From NCBI RefSeq assembly GCF_900188035.1, contig NZ_FZNN01000018.1:1-64000 (forward strand): a stretch of DNA of 64,000 bases, in the 5' to 3' direction. This stretch comes from Puniceibacterium sediminis (lineage in GTDB: Bacteria; Pseudomonadota; Alphaproteobacteria; Rhodobacterales; Rhodobacteraceae). Under the pieces are notes generated by a model that saw only the letters and a program-made list of their open reading frames with translations, was not told the origin of the DNA and ran no database searches. Positions 45,090 through 53,732 of the stretch are shown piece by piece. The position numbers were made by a program, and so were the translations under genes. The stretch's first letter is position 1. Each line of letters starts with the position of its first letter.

Positions 45090-46418
45090 ATGAAAATTGC
45101 AATGATCGGTACCGGCTACGTCGGCCTTGTTTCTGGGGTCTGCTTCTCGGATTTTGGCCACGATATTATCTGTGTCGACAAGGACCCCCGCAAGATAGAG
45201 ATGCTTGAGCGCGGCGAAGTGCCTATCTTCGAACCCGGCCTCGATCAGCTCATGGCCAAGAATGTCGAAGCCGGCCGGTTGACCTTTACCATGGACCTGG
45301 CCAGCGCGGTCGAGGGCGCCGATGCGGTATTCATCGCCGTGGGCACACCCACCCGGCGCGGGGACGGTCACGCTGATCTGACCTATGTCATGGCCGCAGC
45401 CGAAGAGATCGCCAAGGTCGCCAAGGACTATGTGGTGATCGTCACGAAATCCACCGTGCCGGTGGGCACCAACCGCAAGGTGCGCGACGTGGTCGCCGCT
45501 GCCAACCCCGATCTCGACTTCGATGTCGCCTCGAACCCCGAATTCCTGCGCGAAGGGGCGGCCATCGACGACTTCATGAAACCCGACCGCGTGGTTGTGG
45601 GCGTGCAGTCCGACCGTGCCGCACAGGTCATGGCCGATATCTATCGCCCGCTCTATCTGCGCGACTTCCCGATCGTCACCACCGATCTGGAATCCGCCGA
45701 AATGATCAAATACGCTGCCAACGCATTCCTTGCGACCAAGATCACCTTCATCAACGAAATCGCCGCCCTGTGCGAAAAGGTCGGTGCGGATGTGAAGCAG
45801 GTCAGCCGCGGCATGGGCATGGACGGGCGCATCGGTAACAAGTTTCTGCATGCCGGCCCCGGCTATGGTGGATCCTGTTTCCCCAAGGATACCAAGGCGC
45901 TGGCCCGGATTGGCCAAGAGCATGCCATCCCGATGCAGATCACCGAGGCGGTGATCAAGGTCAACGAAGAGGTCAAGCGCCGGATGATCGACAAGCTGCG
46001 CGATCTCTGCGGCGGGTCCTTCAACGGCAAGACGATTGCGGTTCTGGGCGTCACCTTCAAACCCAACACCGACGATATGCGCGATGCGCCCAGCCTAACC
46101 ATTGTGCCCGCGCTGGTGGGCGGCGGAGCCAAGGTGCGTGTCTGCGATCCCCAAGGCCGCCATGAAGGCGAGGCACTCCTGCCCGGAGTCACTTGGATCG
46201 AGGATGCATATACCGCCAGCGAGGGTGCCGATCTGCTGGTGATCCTGACCGAATGGAATGAATTCCGCGCGCTTGATCTCAAGCGGATCTCCACTGGCAT
46301 GGCCACGCCCCATATGGCCGACCTGCGCAACGTCTATTCAGCCGAAGATGCCGGGGCTGCGGGCTTTTCCTGCTACGACAGCATCGGGCGCGCGGCCCTG
46401 GGTGGCAGCGCTGCGTGA
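45090..46418 (+). CDS. ugd: UDP-glucose 6-dehydrogenase
   Basis: The 442-residue enzyme starts KIAMIGTGYVGLVSGVCFSD (NAD-binding). It has FIAVGTPTRRGDGHADLTYV, the catalytic Cys in GYGGSCFPKDTKALARI and the C-terminal VLGVTFKPNTDDMRDAPS. It oxidises UDP-glucose to UDP-glucuronate, the precursor of acidic sugars for capsule and EPS. GAAGGAG lies just before the ATG. It is probably co-transcribed with the glycosyltransferase gene 64 bases on. Its product also fits a beta-helix lyase or epimerase acting on uronate-containing polymer. Confidence 0.95.
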   Translation: MKIAMIGTGYVGLVSGVCFSDFGHDIICVDKDPRKIEMLERGEVPIFEPGLDQLMAKNVEAGRLTFTMDLASAVEGADAVFIAVGTPTRRGDGHADLTYVMAAAEEIAKVAKDYVVIVTKSTVPVGTNRKVRDVVAAANPDLDFDVASNPEFLREGAAIDDFMKPDRVVVGVQSDRAAQVMADIYRPLYLRDFPIVTTDLESAEMIKYAANAFLATKITFINEIAALCEKVGADVKQVSRGMGMDGRIGNKFLHAGPGYGGSCFPKDTKALARIGQEHAIPMQITEAVIKVNEEVKRRMIDKLRDLCGGSFNGKTIAVLGVTFKPNTDDMRDAPSLTIVPALVGGGAKVRVCDPQGRHEGEALLPGVTWIEDAYTASEGADLLVILTEWNEFRALDLKRISTGMATPHMADLRNVYSAEDAGAAGFSCYDSIGRAALGGSAA

Positions 46419-46482
46419 CAGCGCAACATTCTGCACATAAGCTCCTTTTGGGCCCACTCTCCCAAGGTCCAGAAGGACATCC

Positions 46483-48870
46483 ATGACCGCCCCCAAGCCG
46501 CCGCTGATCCTAGTTGTCATGGCCGTCTACCGGCCGAAACCCGACCAGTTGCGCGCGCAGCTGGCCTCTATCAAGACGCAAAGCCATCAGGAGCGGCATC
46601 TGGTGGCGGTGATTGCCGATATGCAATCCGCCGATCTGGTGTGCGGCCTCGCTGCACAGCTTGATCTGCCCTGCACCTGCGTGCCCTGCGATGCCGAGCT
46701 TGACGCCGTACGCGCGGTCGAAGCCGGGCTGGCGAACGCGCTGGACCTGATCCCGGTGCTGAATACCCAGGGCGATCCGGAACCATTGATCGCCCTGTCG
46801 GATCAGGATGATATCTGGCACCCCGACCGGCTGGCGCGCGGGGTGGCTGCACTGACCGACAGCCCAGCCCAGATGGTACATTCTGATGCCCGACTGGTGG
46901 GACCGGATGGCGCGGCGCAGACACATGGCTCGATGTTTCGTTTTGAGCGTCGCCATCGCCATCCCGGCCTGCGCGGGTTACTCTATCGCAACAACATCAC
47001 CGGTATGACGCTGACCATGCGAGCGCGGGTGGCGCGCATCGCCCTGCCCTTTCCACCGCAGTCGGGGGTGCATTACTACCATGACCTATGGCTCGGGCTG
47101 ATCGCGGCGGCCACGGGAGGCGTCGGGCTGATCGGCGCAAAACTTGTCGACTATCGTCAGCACGGCGCCAATGCCATCGGCGCCGTGGACCGGCAGAAAG
47201 GCTGGCTGCGCGCTGGAAAACGGCATCTGCCGAATGGCATGTGGATCCGCCACGAGGCCGCCGCCTATGCGCTGGCCCGCTATTTGGCCCAGTCCGCCCA
47301 CAATCGGATCAGCGATGCGGTGGATGACGGGCGGCTGCCCGCCGGGGATGCCCAGGCGCGGGCGCTGCGGCCCTATCTGGGCCGTATGGACGGGGCGGCA
47401 ACCCATCTGTGGGACAGCGCGAAACTGGCGCTCAGCGGCCATCTGGCGCTGGCGCGCATCGCGGGTGGCTTTGCCGTGGTCAATCTGGGCCGCGCGGCCT
47501 GGATCCTGCGCGAGGCGTTGGGACCGGGACGAGACAAGGCGATAGGCGATTTTGATACACGGCTCTATTCCATGGCACCCGGTATCGCACCGAAACCACC
47601 CCGGGCCGCCATCGCCCGGGTCCTGAAACCAGTGGAGCACGACAGGCTGATTGATCAGCGCAAGGTGCCGCGCTGGCACCCGCAATTCGACGCCCCTGCT
47701 CCGGCGCTGACAGTGATGGTGCCAACGCTCAACCCGACCGAGATCTTTGCCGGCATCGTCACCGCATTGGATATTGGGCTGGGGCTGGCGGCACGGGGGT
47801 TCCATGTGCGCTTTGTCGCCACGGACCTGCCGGTCTCATCCCCCGCTGTCTCGCGCAGCTTCGTGCTGCAGCGCCAGCCCGGGCTGGCGGCCGAGGCCGC
47901 CGCGCGCGTCTCGCTTCAGTGTGGCGTGCGGGGGGGCCAGTTGTCAGCCCACCGGGGTGATGTTTTTCTCGCCACCGCTTGGTGGAGCGCGCATCTGGCC
48001 GATAGGCTGATCCGCGACCATGGCTATTCCCAAAGCCGGTTTCTTTATCTCCTTCAGGATTTCGAGCCGAATTTCTACGCTTGGGGATCGGACTGTGCCG
48101 ATGCCATGGCAAGTTATGACTTCGATTTCGAACCAGTGTTCAACACCACCCTGCTGCGCGACTACTTTGCACAGCAGGGATTTGGCTTTGCGACCGGGGA
48201 TACGCTGGCCTTTCACCCGGCCATCGACATTGCGCGCTACGCGGCGGGCGCGCGCCGCGACACAACCGGGCCGCGCCGTCTGGCGCTTTATGGCCGCCCC
48301 GAAGTGGCGCGCAACATGTACCCCACCGCGATCGAGGCACTGTCGCGCTTTATCGAGACCGAAAAACTGGGACCGCAGGACATCGCCCCGGTGTCTGTCG
48401 GTCTGCGCCATGATCCGGTGCGCCTGCCCGGCGGCGTGCTGCTGGAAAGCCTGGGCAAGCTGCCATGGGAGGATTACCCCAACTATCTGCTGGGCACCGA
48501 TCTGGGTCTGTCGCTGATGTATTCCCCACACCCCAGCCATCCGCCTATCGAAATGGCGGCCTCGGGCGTACGGGTTGTGACCAACCATTTTGGCCCCAAG
48601 GATCTGAGCACACTCACCCCCGCGATCCTGTCGGCGCCAGCCACCGCCCCTGCCCTGGCCGCGGCCCTGTCGCAGGCATGGCACAGCGGCCCTGTCACAG
48701 CCACTGATCGCGCCATCGACCTCACCACACTTGGATTGTCGCCAGAGGTGATGATCGACGGGCTGGCAGAGCGGCTGGGCCGGATGCTGTCCTGCACGCC
48801 GACGGCCAAGCTGCACCGCGCCCCCCAATCGGTACAACCTTCCGACACGACTTCGGAGAAGGCCTCATGA
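46483..48870 (+). CDS. Two-domain glycosyltransferase (GT2 plus WsaF-like rhamnosyltransferase domain)
   Basis: This 795-residue protein has two catalytic parts. The first 250 residues are GT2 (LILVVMAVYRPKPDQLRAQL, SDQDDIWHPDRLARG; acceptor block GVHYYHDLWLGLI). After a linker with a hydrophobic segment, residues about 400-790 resemble the WsaF rhamnosyltransferase: FLYLLQDFEPNFYAWGSDCA, ALYGRPEVARNMYPTAIEAL and SPHPSHPPIEMAASGVRVVT. It could add two residues of the repeat unit or build a short primer. It is followed by a sulfotransferase gene through an ATGA overlap. Substrates are unknown; TDP-rhamnose synthesis genes are not present here. Confidence 0.8.
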   Translation: MTAPKPPLILVVMAVYRPKPDQLRAQLASIKTQSHQERHLVAVIADMQSADLVCGLAAQLDLPCTCVPCDAELDAVRAVEAGLANALDLIPVLNTQGDPEPLIALSDQDDIWHPDRLARGVAALTDSPAQMVHSDARLVGPDGAAQTHGSMFRFERRHRHPGLRGLLYRNNITGMTLTMRARVARIALPFPPQSGVHYYHDLWLGLIAAATGGVGLIGAKLVDYRQHGANAIGAVDRQKGWLRAGKRHLPNGMWIRHEAAAYALARYLAQSAHNRISDAVDDGRLPAGDAQARALRPYLGRMDGAATHLWDSAKLALSGHLALARIAGGFAVVNLGRAAWILREALGPGRDKAIGDFDTRLYSMAPGIAPKPPRAAIARVLKPVEHDRLIDQRKVPRWHPQFDAPAPALTVMVPTLNPTEIFAGIVTALDIGLGLAARGFHVRFVATDLPVSSPAVSRSFVLQRQPGLAAEAAARVSLQCGVRGGQLSAHRGDVFLATAWWSAHLADRLIRDHGYSQSRFLYLLQDFEPNFYAWGSDCADAMASYDFDFEPVFNTTLLRDYFAQQGFGFATGDTLAFHPAIDIARYAAGARRDTTGPRRLALYGRPEVARNMYPTAIEALSRFIETEKLGPQDIAPVSVGLRHDPVRLPGGVLLESLGKLPWEDYPNYLLGTDLGLSLMYSPHPSHPPIEMAASGVRVVTNHFGPKDLSTLTPAILSAPATAPALAAALSQAWHSGPVTATDRAIDLTTLGLSPEVMIDGLAERLGRMLSCTPTAKLHRAPQSVQPSDTTSEKAS

Positions 48871-49700
48871 GCCGCCGGATATTGCTGCATATAGGCTCTC
48901 CCAAATGCGGATCGACCTACCTTCAACAGGTGATGCTGAAAAACGCCAAGGCTCTGGCCCTGCGTGGCATCCGCTATCCACACGACCGCCCTGCTGCACC
49001 GGACCATCCTGGCAACGCCGCTGATCTGGACCAGATCGACCGCGCGGGGCTCGATGCGCTGTTCGCGGGCGGCGCGCACACCGTGGTGCTCAGCCACGAG
49101 GATCTTTACTCCCGTGCCGGTCTGGCCAAACCATTGGCAGCCCTGGCCCGCGAGGATGGCACCACCGTACAGGTCCTGGCGTTTCTGCGCCCCTTCAGCG
49201 AATTCCTGTTTGGCGATTATTCACAATTCATGAAGCAGCACTTCGAAACCTTCCTCGCCAAGCGCAAGCCCTATGGCGGTATGGATTTCCCCGCCTTCGT
49301 GCAGCGGCGCGTGCGCACGCTCAAACCATCCGCCTTCCTGACGAACTGGCAAAAGCAATTCCCGGACACCGCGATACGCGTCAGCAGCCACCGCGCCATG
49401 CGCAACGTGTTGGAGCATGAATTGGGAGCGGGGGCGGCGCTGGACTGGGAGGTGCCGCATCACAGCACCAATCCGTCCCTGCGTATGGAAGACTGCGACC
49501 GCATTACCGTCGCAATGCACGACCCTGCCGTAACGGACAGAGCTATTCGCAGCATGTTCCGCGCGGCATTTCGAAAGACACGCGCACCGGATAGCGGGCG
49601 CACGCCCGAACGCATCGCCCGGATCGAGGGTGCCTTTGCCGCAGAGAATACCGCCCTGCTGGAAAAATTCGGCTATGATAACCGGCTGCCCGAAAGCTAA
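48867..49700 (+). CDS. Sulfotransferase-like protein
   Basis: The 277-residue protein has an N-terminal PAPS-binding loop (ILLHIGSPKCGSTYLQQVML) and an LAFLRPFSEFLFGDYSQFMK segment in the place of the 3'-phosphate-binding region. It belongs to a divergent group common in roseobacters next to glycosyltransferases. Its start overlaps the preceding glycosyltransferase stop, and its own stop overlaps that of kpsT on the other strand by four bases. A role in sulfating the capsule polymer is likely but rests on the loop and on context. Confidence 0.7.
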   Translation: MSRRILLHIGSPKCGSTYLQQVMLKNAKALALRGIRYPHDRPAAPDHPGNAADLDQIDRAGLDALFAGGAHTVVLSHEDLYSRAGLAKPLAALAREDGTTVQVLAFLRPFSEFLFGDYSQFMKQHFETFLAKRKPYGGMDFPAFVQRRVRTLKPSAFLTNWQKQFPDTAIRVSSHRAMRNVLEHELGAGAALDWEVPHHSTNPSLRMEDCDRITVAMHDPAVTDRAIRSMFRAAFRKTRAPDSGRTPERIARIEGAFAAENTALLEKFGYDNRLPES

Positions 49701-50380
49701 CCTGCCGCGATGGTGTCCGGGTGGGGCCTGCGCATCAGCGCCTTATAAAAGGCAATGCCATCGTCCACATTATTAAAGCGTCTCAGCCGACCTTTTTCCA
49801 GCACGTATACTTTGGAGCACATGCGTTTCACCTGGCCCAGCGAATGGGTGATCATGATCACCCCGCTGGTACGCATCCGTTCATGGAACAGGGCCTCGCT
49901 CTTGGCCTTGAAGGCAGCATCTCCCACCGCCATCACCTCGTCTACCAGATAGGTGTCGAACCGCAGCCCCATGGATACGCCAAACGCCAGCCGCGACCGC
50001 ATCCCCGAGGAATAAGTGCGGATTGGCAGGCGGAAGTGCTGGCCCAGCTCTGCGAACCCCTCAACAAAATCGACCAGCTCGTCGGTGTCCACGCCGTAGA
50101 CCCGTCCGATGAAGCGGGCGTTCTGCAACCCCGTGAGATCGCCGTTGAAAGATCCGGCAAACCCGACCGGCCAGGATATTGTCCCCGTTGAGAGGACTTC
50201 GCCACTGTCCGGTTCCGTCGCGCCGGACAGCATCTGCATCAGGGTCGACTTTCCTGCCCCGTTACGCCCCAGGATCGCCACGGAAGCCCCGCTGGGAAAG
50301 ACTGCATTGAGATTGTCCGCCACCATCTTGCGTCGCCCGTCCAGCACAAAGGTCTTACACAGGTTACGCAGTTGGATCAT
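49697..50380 (-). CDS. kpsT: Capsule ABC exporter ATP-binding protein (KpsT)
   Basis: The 227-residue ATPase has Walker A LGRNGAGKST, the ABC signature YSSGMRSRLAFGVSMGL and Walker B in TYLVDEVMAVGDAAFK, followed by the switch His in MITHSL. The sequence is typical of KpsT-type polysaccharide exporters. It powers export of finished polymer by KpsM. It follows kpsE by 16 bases in a two-gene unit, while kpsM is on the other strand beyond kpsE, an unusual split. Confidence 0.95.
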   Translation of the reverse strand: MIQLRNLCKTFVLDGRRKMVADNLNAVFPSGASVAILGRNGAGKSTLMQMLSGATEPDSGEVLSTGTISWPVGFAGSFNGDLTGLQNARFIGRVYGVDTDELVDFVEGFAELGQHFRLPIRTYSSGMRSRLAFGVSMGLRFDTYLVDEVMAVGDAAFKAKSEALFHERMRTSGVIMITHSLGQVKRMCSKVYVLEKGRLRRFNNVDDGIAFYKALMRRPHPDTIAAG

Positions 50381-50396
50381 CCGGTCGATCCCCGCT

Positions 50397-51635
50397 TCAG
50401 CGCCTGTCGCGCAGCGAATAATAGATCATTGCCGCGATCGACCACGAGATCAGCAAAAAGCCCCCGATGGTGAACATCAGCACGAACCGGCGCGGATACT
50501 CTGCCGTCTGCGCCAGGGTCGGGGCCACGTAGCTCGCCAGATAGCGCGACTGGCGCTGTGCCTTTGCCATAGCATCATTGCGCGCCGCCAGTGCCGCGAG
50601 AAAGCTTTTCTCGGCGAATTCACGATCCATCTCCAGCCCCTCGTATTCCTCGAGCAGGGTGGCATACGCCGCATCGCCGCTAACCTGGTCCGCAGCCGAC
50701 CCGACAAGGCCGTTCACGCTGCCACCAAACTGACTGCGCTGCTCGACGACCTGCTTGCGGATCGCCTCGATCCGGCCGTCCAGCTGCGTCACCCGCGGAT
50801 CAGAGACGCTGGTGGCAGCGTCCAGCAGGGTCTGGCGCGACACCAGTTCGTCGGCCAGCTGGCTCTGCAGCGCGTTGACCACTCCCATCTGCCCCTGGAT
50901 ATCGGCTAGGGGATCAATCATCCCGGTGCGGTTGCGAAACGCCGTGGTGGCTTGGCGCGCCTGCTTGAGCCGCTCCTGGGCACGCTGCAGATCTCCCTCG
51001 GCATAGCGCGTGGCATCGGCCCGTGCGATGGTCGAGAGCGTGTTGATCATCGCGCTGCTTTCGTCAAAGATCGTCGTGGCCACGGCCGTGGCGTCGGCGG
51101 GATCGAAGGCTAGGACCCGCACCTCGATCAGGCTCGAACCCCGATCATAGAAGACCTTGACCATGCGCTGCCAGTAGGTCCAGAGCGCCTCAATCCGGGC
51201 ATCCTCGCCTAGGGCAAAGACCGGATCTCCCGGCACAGTATAGATTTCGCGCAGGTCCAGCCGCGCACTTACGGCGCGCACCATCTGCTGGCTCTGGATA
51301 TATTCATAAAGGATGTCCGTATCGGACGAGGAGGACCCCGAAAGCCCGGCGACCCCCCCCAGAAATGCGAGTGTCGAACCGACCTCTTCGGTGCGCACGG
51401 CAAAGCCGACCTTGCTGGCAAACTGGTCGTGGGCGACGGTGAAGAGATACCAGCCCGTCGCCACAAGCGGGATCACCACCCATAGCACAAAGCTCAGCAT
51501 CAGCAGCCGGTGACGGCGCCGGACGCGTGTGGGGCCTGCAGCTGGGCGCGGGGCAGCATCCTGCCGTCCCTGCGGCACAGTGGCCGAGGTGCTGTCGCTC
51601 CCTGGGATCGCGTGTTTCAAAATAGGCCTCTTCAA
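50397..51635 (-). CDS. kpsE: Capsule export inner-membrane protein (KpsE-like co-polymerase)
   Basis: The 412-residue protein has a polar, basic leader, one membrane helix at about 44-65 (LMLSFVLWVVIPLVATGWYL), a long periplasmic region with coiled coils (RADATRYAEGDLQRAQERLK) and a second helix near the end (FVLMFTIGGFLLISWSIAAM). This is the PCP-3 plan of KpsE/CtrB, which links the ABC exporter to the outer-membrane channel. The start is a TTG at 51635 with only weak ribosome site; a later start would cut into the leader. Its usual partner KpsD (an OPX protein) is not in this part of the window. Confidence 0.9.
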   Translation of the reverse strand: MKRPILKHAIPGSDSTSATVPQGRQDAAPRPAAGPTRVRRRHRLLMLSFVLWVVIPLVATGWYLFTVAHDQFASKVGFAVRTEEVGSTLAFLGGVAGLSGSSSSDTDILYEYIQSQQMVRAVSARLDLREIYTVPGDPVFALGEDARIEALWTYWQRMVKVFYDRGSSLIEVRVLAFDPADATAVATTIFDESSAMINTLSTIARADATRYAEGDLQRAQERLKQARQATTAFRNRTGMIDPLADIQGQMGVVNALQSQLADELVSRQTLLDAATSVSDPRVTQLDGRIEAIRKQVVEQRSQFGGSVNGLVGSAADQVSGDAAYATLLEEYEGLEMDREFAEKSFLAALAARNDAMAKAQRQSRYLASYVAPTLAQTAEYPRRFVLMFTIGGFLLISWSIAAMIYYSLRDRR

Positions 51636-51727
51636 CTGCGCCGCCGGGCCATCCCGCGTTAATCTTTTATTATCCGAGTTTGCGTTAATAATTCCTTATC
51701 GAAGATGAGGAAAAGCCAATCACTGCC
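51636..51727. promoter_or_regulatory. Divergent kpsE/kpsM promoter region
   Basis: The 92-base AT-rich gap has two GCGTTAAT copies 26 bases apart (51656-51663, 51682-51689). TTAA at 51659-51662, seven bases, then TTAT is close to, but not exactly, a CtrA site. The gap must hold promoters for both genes. Confidence 0.45.
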
Positions 51728-52546
51728 ATGAACCAGCCTGCGCCCCTCTCGCTTCCCTCCCAACGCGCGCGCCCGCCGCACCGGCGGTTCGTGACATTGC
51801 GCGTGATCGTGGCGCTGATGCTGCGTGAGATGTCGACCACGTATGGTCGCTCGGCGCTGGGGTATCTCTGGGCCATTCTCGAACCCGTTCTCGGGATCAT
51901 GTTGATGACGTTGATCTTTTCCATGGCCTTCAGAACCCCCAGACTCGGCACCAGCTTTCCGCTGTTCTTTGCCTCAGGGGTCCTCCCGTTCATGGCCTAT
52001 ATGGATATATCGAGCAAGCTGGCCGCATCGCTCAAGTTTTCGAGCAAGCTGCTGTTCTATCCCGGCGTCACCTTTGTGGATGCGATGATTGCGCGCGTCC
52101 TACTGAATACGATGACCCAGATCCTGATTTCGGGGCTGGTCTTTATCGGCATCCTGGTGGCCTACGACGTTGACGTCATCCTGGACATTCCGGCTATCGC
52201 GCTTGGTTTTTTCATGGCACTTTCGGTGGCCGTCTCGGTGGGAACCCTGAACTGCTACCTGCTCTCGCTCTATCCTGTCTGGGAACGGGTCTGGGCAATC
52301 CTGAACCGGCCGATGTTCCTCATATCCTGCATCCTGTTCACCTTTGAAACCATCCCGCTGCCCTATCGTGACTGGCTGTGGTGGAACCCCCTCGTGCATG
52401 TGGTGGGTCAGGTGCGCGGCGGGATCTATACCACCTATGACCACAGCTATGTCTCACCGCTGTATGTCTTCGGTCTGTCATCGGCGATGCTAGCCTTTGG
52501 GCTGTTGCTGCTGCGCCGCTATCACCGCGACATCGTCAACATATGA
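51728..52546 (+). CDS. kpsM: Capsule ABC exporter permease (KpsM)
   Basis: The 272-residue protein has six membrane helices and the ABC2-type polysaccharide permease pattern: REMSTTYGRSALGYLWAILE near residue 35, then PVLGIMLMTLIFSMAF and the late block ETIPLPYRDWLWWNPLVHVV. GAGGAAAAG precedes the ATG by about 13 bases. With KpsT and KpsE it forms a group-2-type capsule exporter. It is convergent with parB, separated by 81 bases that contain a candidate centromere site. Confidence 0.95.
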   Translation: MNQPAPLSLPSQRARPPHRRFVTLRVIVALMLREMSTTYGRSALGYLWAILEPVLGIMLMTLIFSMAFRTPRLGTSFPLFFASGVLPFMAYMDISSKLAASLKFSSKLLFYPGVTFVDAMIARVLLNTMTQILISGLVFIGILVAYDVDVILDIPAIALGFFMALSVAVSVGTLNCYLLSLYPVWERVWAILNRPMFLISCILFTFETIPLPYRDWLWWNPLVHVVGQVRGGIYTTYDHSYVSPLYVFGLSSAMLAFGLLLLRRYHRDIVNI

Positions 52547-52563
52547 ACCTGCCGACGTGCCGC

Positions 52564-52584
52564 GGGGCAGGGGCAGGGGCAGGG
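52564..52584 (+). other. G-quadruplex-type sequence near the partition locus
   Basis: Four G-tracts of 4, 4, 4 and 3 bases, separated by CA, lie at 52564-52584. They could fold into a quadruplex on the plus strand. The sequence directly precedes the parS-like palindrome. Confidence 0.5.
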
Positions 52585-52587
52585 ATT

Positions 52588-52605
52588 TGTTTCGCACGCG
52601 AAACA
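52588..52605. other. parS: parS-like centromere palindrome
   Basis: TGTTTCGCACGCGAAACA has two 8-base arms around AC. It resembles the chromosomal parS consensus TGTTTCACGTGAAACA with two added central bases. It lies 23 bases downstream of the parB stop codon on the opposite side from parA. A second inverted repeat, TTTGACCATTTGGTCAAA, follows directly at 52606-52623. Confidence 0.55.
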
Positions 52606-52627
52606 TTTGACCATTTGGTCAAAAAAA

Positions 52628-53698
52628 TTAATCCACCTGCCGCCGCAACCACTGGGTCAGGGCGTGGCGCAGGTCTTCGGTCAGGGCTGCCCCAGACAGG
52701 GTCAGCGCGCCATTCCCGTGTTGGCGCAACCAGAGGTCAGGCGCCACCTCCTCGACCTCGTTCTGTGGTCTGCCCCCCTTTGGGGCGATGTTCTGCGGCA
52801 CACCGGGCAAGGTGGAGACGGCCGGTGCCGCGACGACGGGGGCAGGGGAGGTGCCACCCCCTTCAGGCGCAGGTTGCGGCGTCAAGATCGACTGGACCAC
52901 GGCCTGTTCTGCCTCTGGCGTGTCCGGGGCCGCCGCGTCAAGCGCATTACGCAACCGCCCGGCCAGTCCGGCATCATCCTCAAGCGCGTGTGACAGAGTC
53001 AGCCCCGTGCGTTCAGCCAAAGCCTGGGGAAAGCGCAGGCTGCCGTCCAGCGCCTGAACGATCCCCAGAAAGCTGCCGATCTTGGACCGCTTGGCGCGCG
53101 AGGCGGCGTGAAACAGCTGCTGCAGGGCCGCCTTCTGAGTATCAAAGACGCCCTGTTCGACCGCCTTCAGCACGATGCGGGCGCGTTCGTAATAGCTAAG
53201 ACCGACGCGAATCTCGTTCTCCTCGACCATGGCGAGGTAGGCATCCGAGGCCTGATCGGGCCGGCGCAGCAGGGCCAGCACCTGGGTGAACCGCGCATCA
53301 TTGGTCTGTTCGGCCAGTTGGCGCAGCGCCTGACAGCGCCGCCAGCCCGAGATCAGCCCATAACGCCCGCCCCCCAGATCGGCGACCTCAATCGGGGTCT
53401 GCTGGCCGCGCGCCAGCACAGAGGCGCGCAGCGATTCCATCTCGGCGTCCTCCACCACGATGCGGTCGCGCACCAGATAGCCCACATCGACAGCATCAAG
53501 CGGCAGTTCAAGGACCATGCGCCCCTCGGTACGGGCACGGGTCAGGGTGTCGGCCATTTCTTCGAAAGCGGCGGTACTTGATGCGGCGCGGGCCACATCG
53601 GCAATGGGTGCCGCGCGGGCAAAGATGCCTGTGGGTTCTGTCGGCGTGTCGTCCAGATAAGTCGGGTTCGCGGGGGTAAGGCGTTTGCGCTTGGCCAT
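52628..53698 (-). CDS. parB: ParB-family partition protein
   Basis: The ATG at 53698 has AAGGAG seven bases upstream and gives 356 residues. The ParB/RepB N-terminal domain is at about 60-160 (DAVDVGYLVRDRIVVEDAEM, ARGQQTPIEVADLGGGRYGL, SGWRRCQALRQLAE). A helix-turn-helix part follows (MVEENEIRVGLSYYERARIV). The C-terminal 80 residues are Pro/Ala-rich, then basic. It should bind a centromere site and work with ParA for plasmid segregation. It lies 34 bases downstream of parA in one operon. The palindrome after its stop codon is the leading candidate for its site. Confidence 0.9.
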   Translation of the reverse strand: MAKRKRLTPANPTYLDDTPTEPTGIFARAAPIADVARAASSTAAFEEMADTLTRARTEGRMVLELPLDAVDVGYLVRDRIVVEDAEMESLRASVLARGQQTPIEVADLGGGRYGLISGWRRCQALRQLAEQTNDARFTQVLALLRRPDQASDAYLAMVEENEIRVGLSYYERARIVLKAVEQGVFDTQKAALQQLFHAASRAKRSKIGSFLGIVQALDGSLRFPQALAERTGLTLSHALEDDAGLAGRLRNALDAAAPDTPEAEQAVVQSILTPQPAPEGGGTSPAPVVAAPAVSTLPGVPQNIAPKGGRPQNEVEEVAPDLWLRQHGNGALTLSGAALTEDLRHALTQWLRRQVD

Positions 53699-53732
53699 CA
53701 CATGGCTCCTTGGATGTGGTGGGGCAGGGGGG

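Noticed and set aside
52606-52623. Intrinsic terminator for kpsM
   Set aside because: The inverted repeat is followed by A residues on the plus strand, and the T-run on the minus strand comes before the stem; a binding site is more likely.
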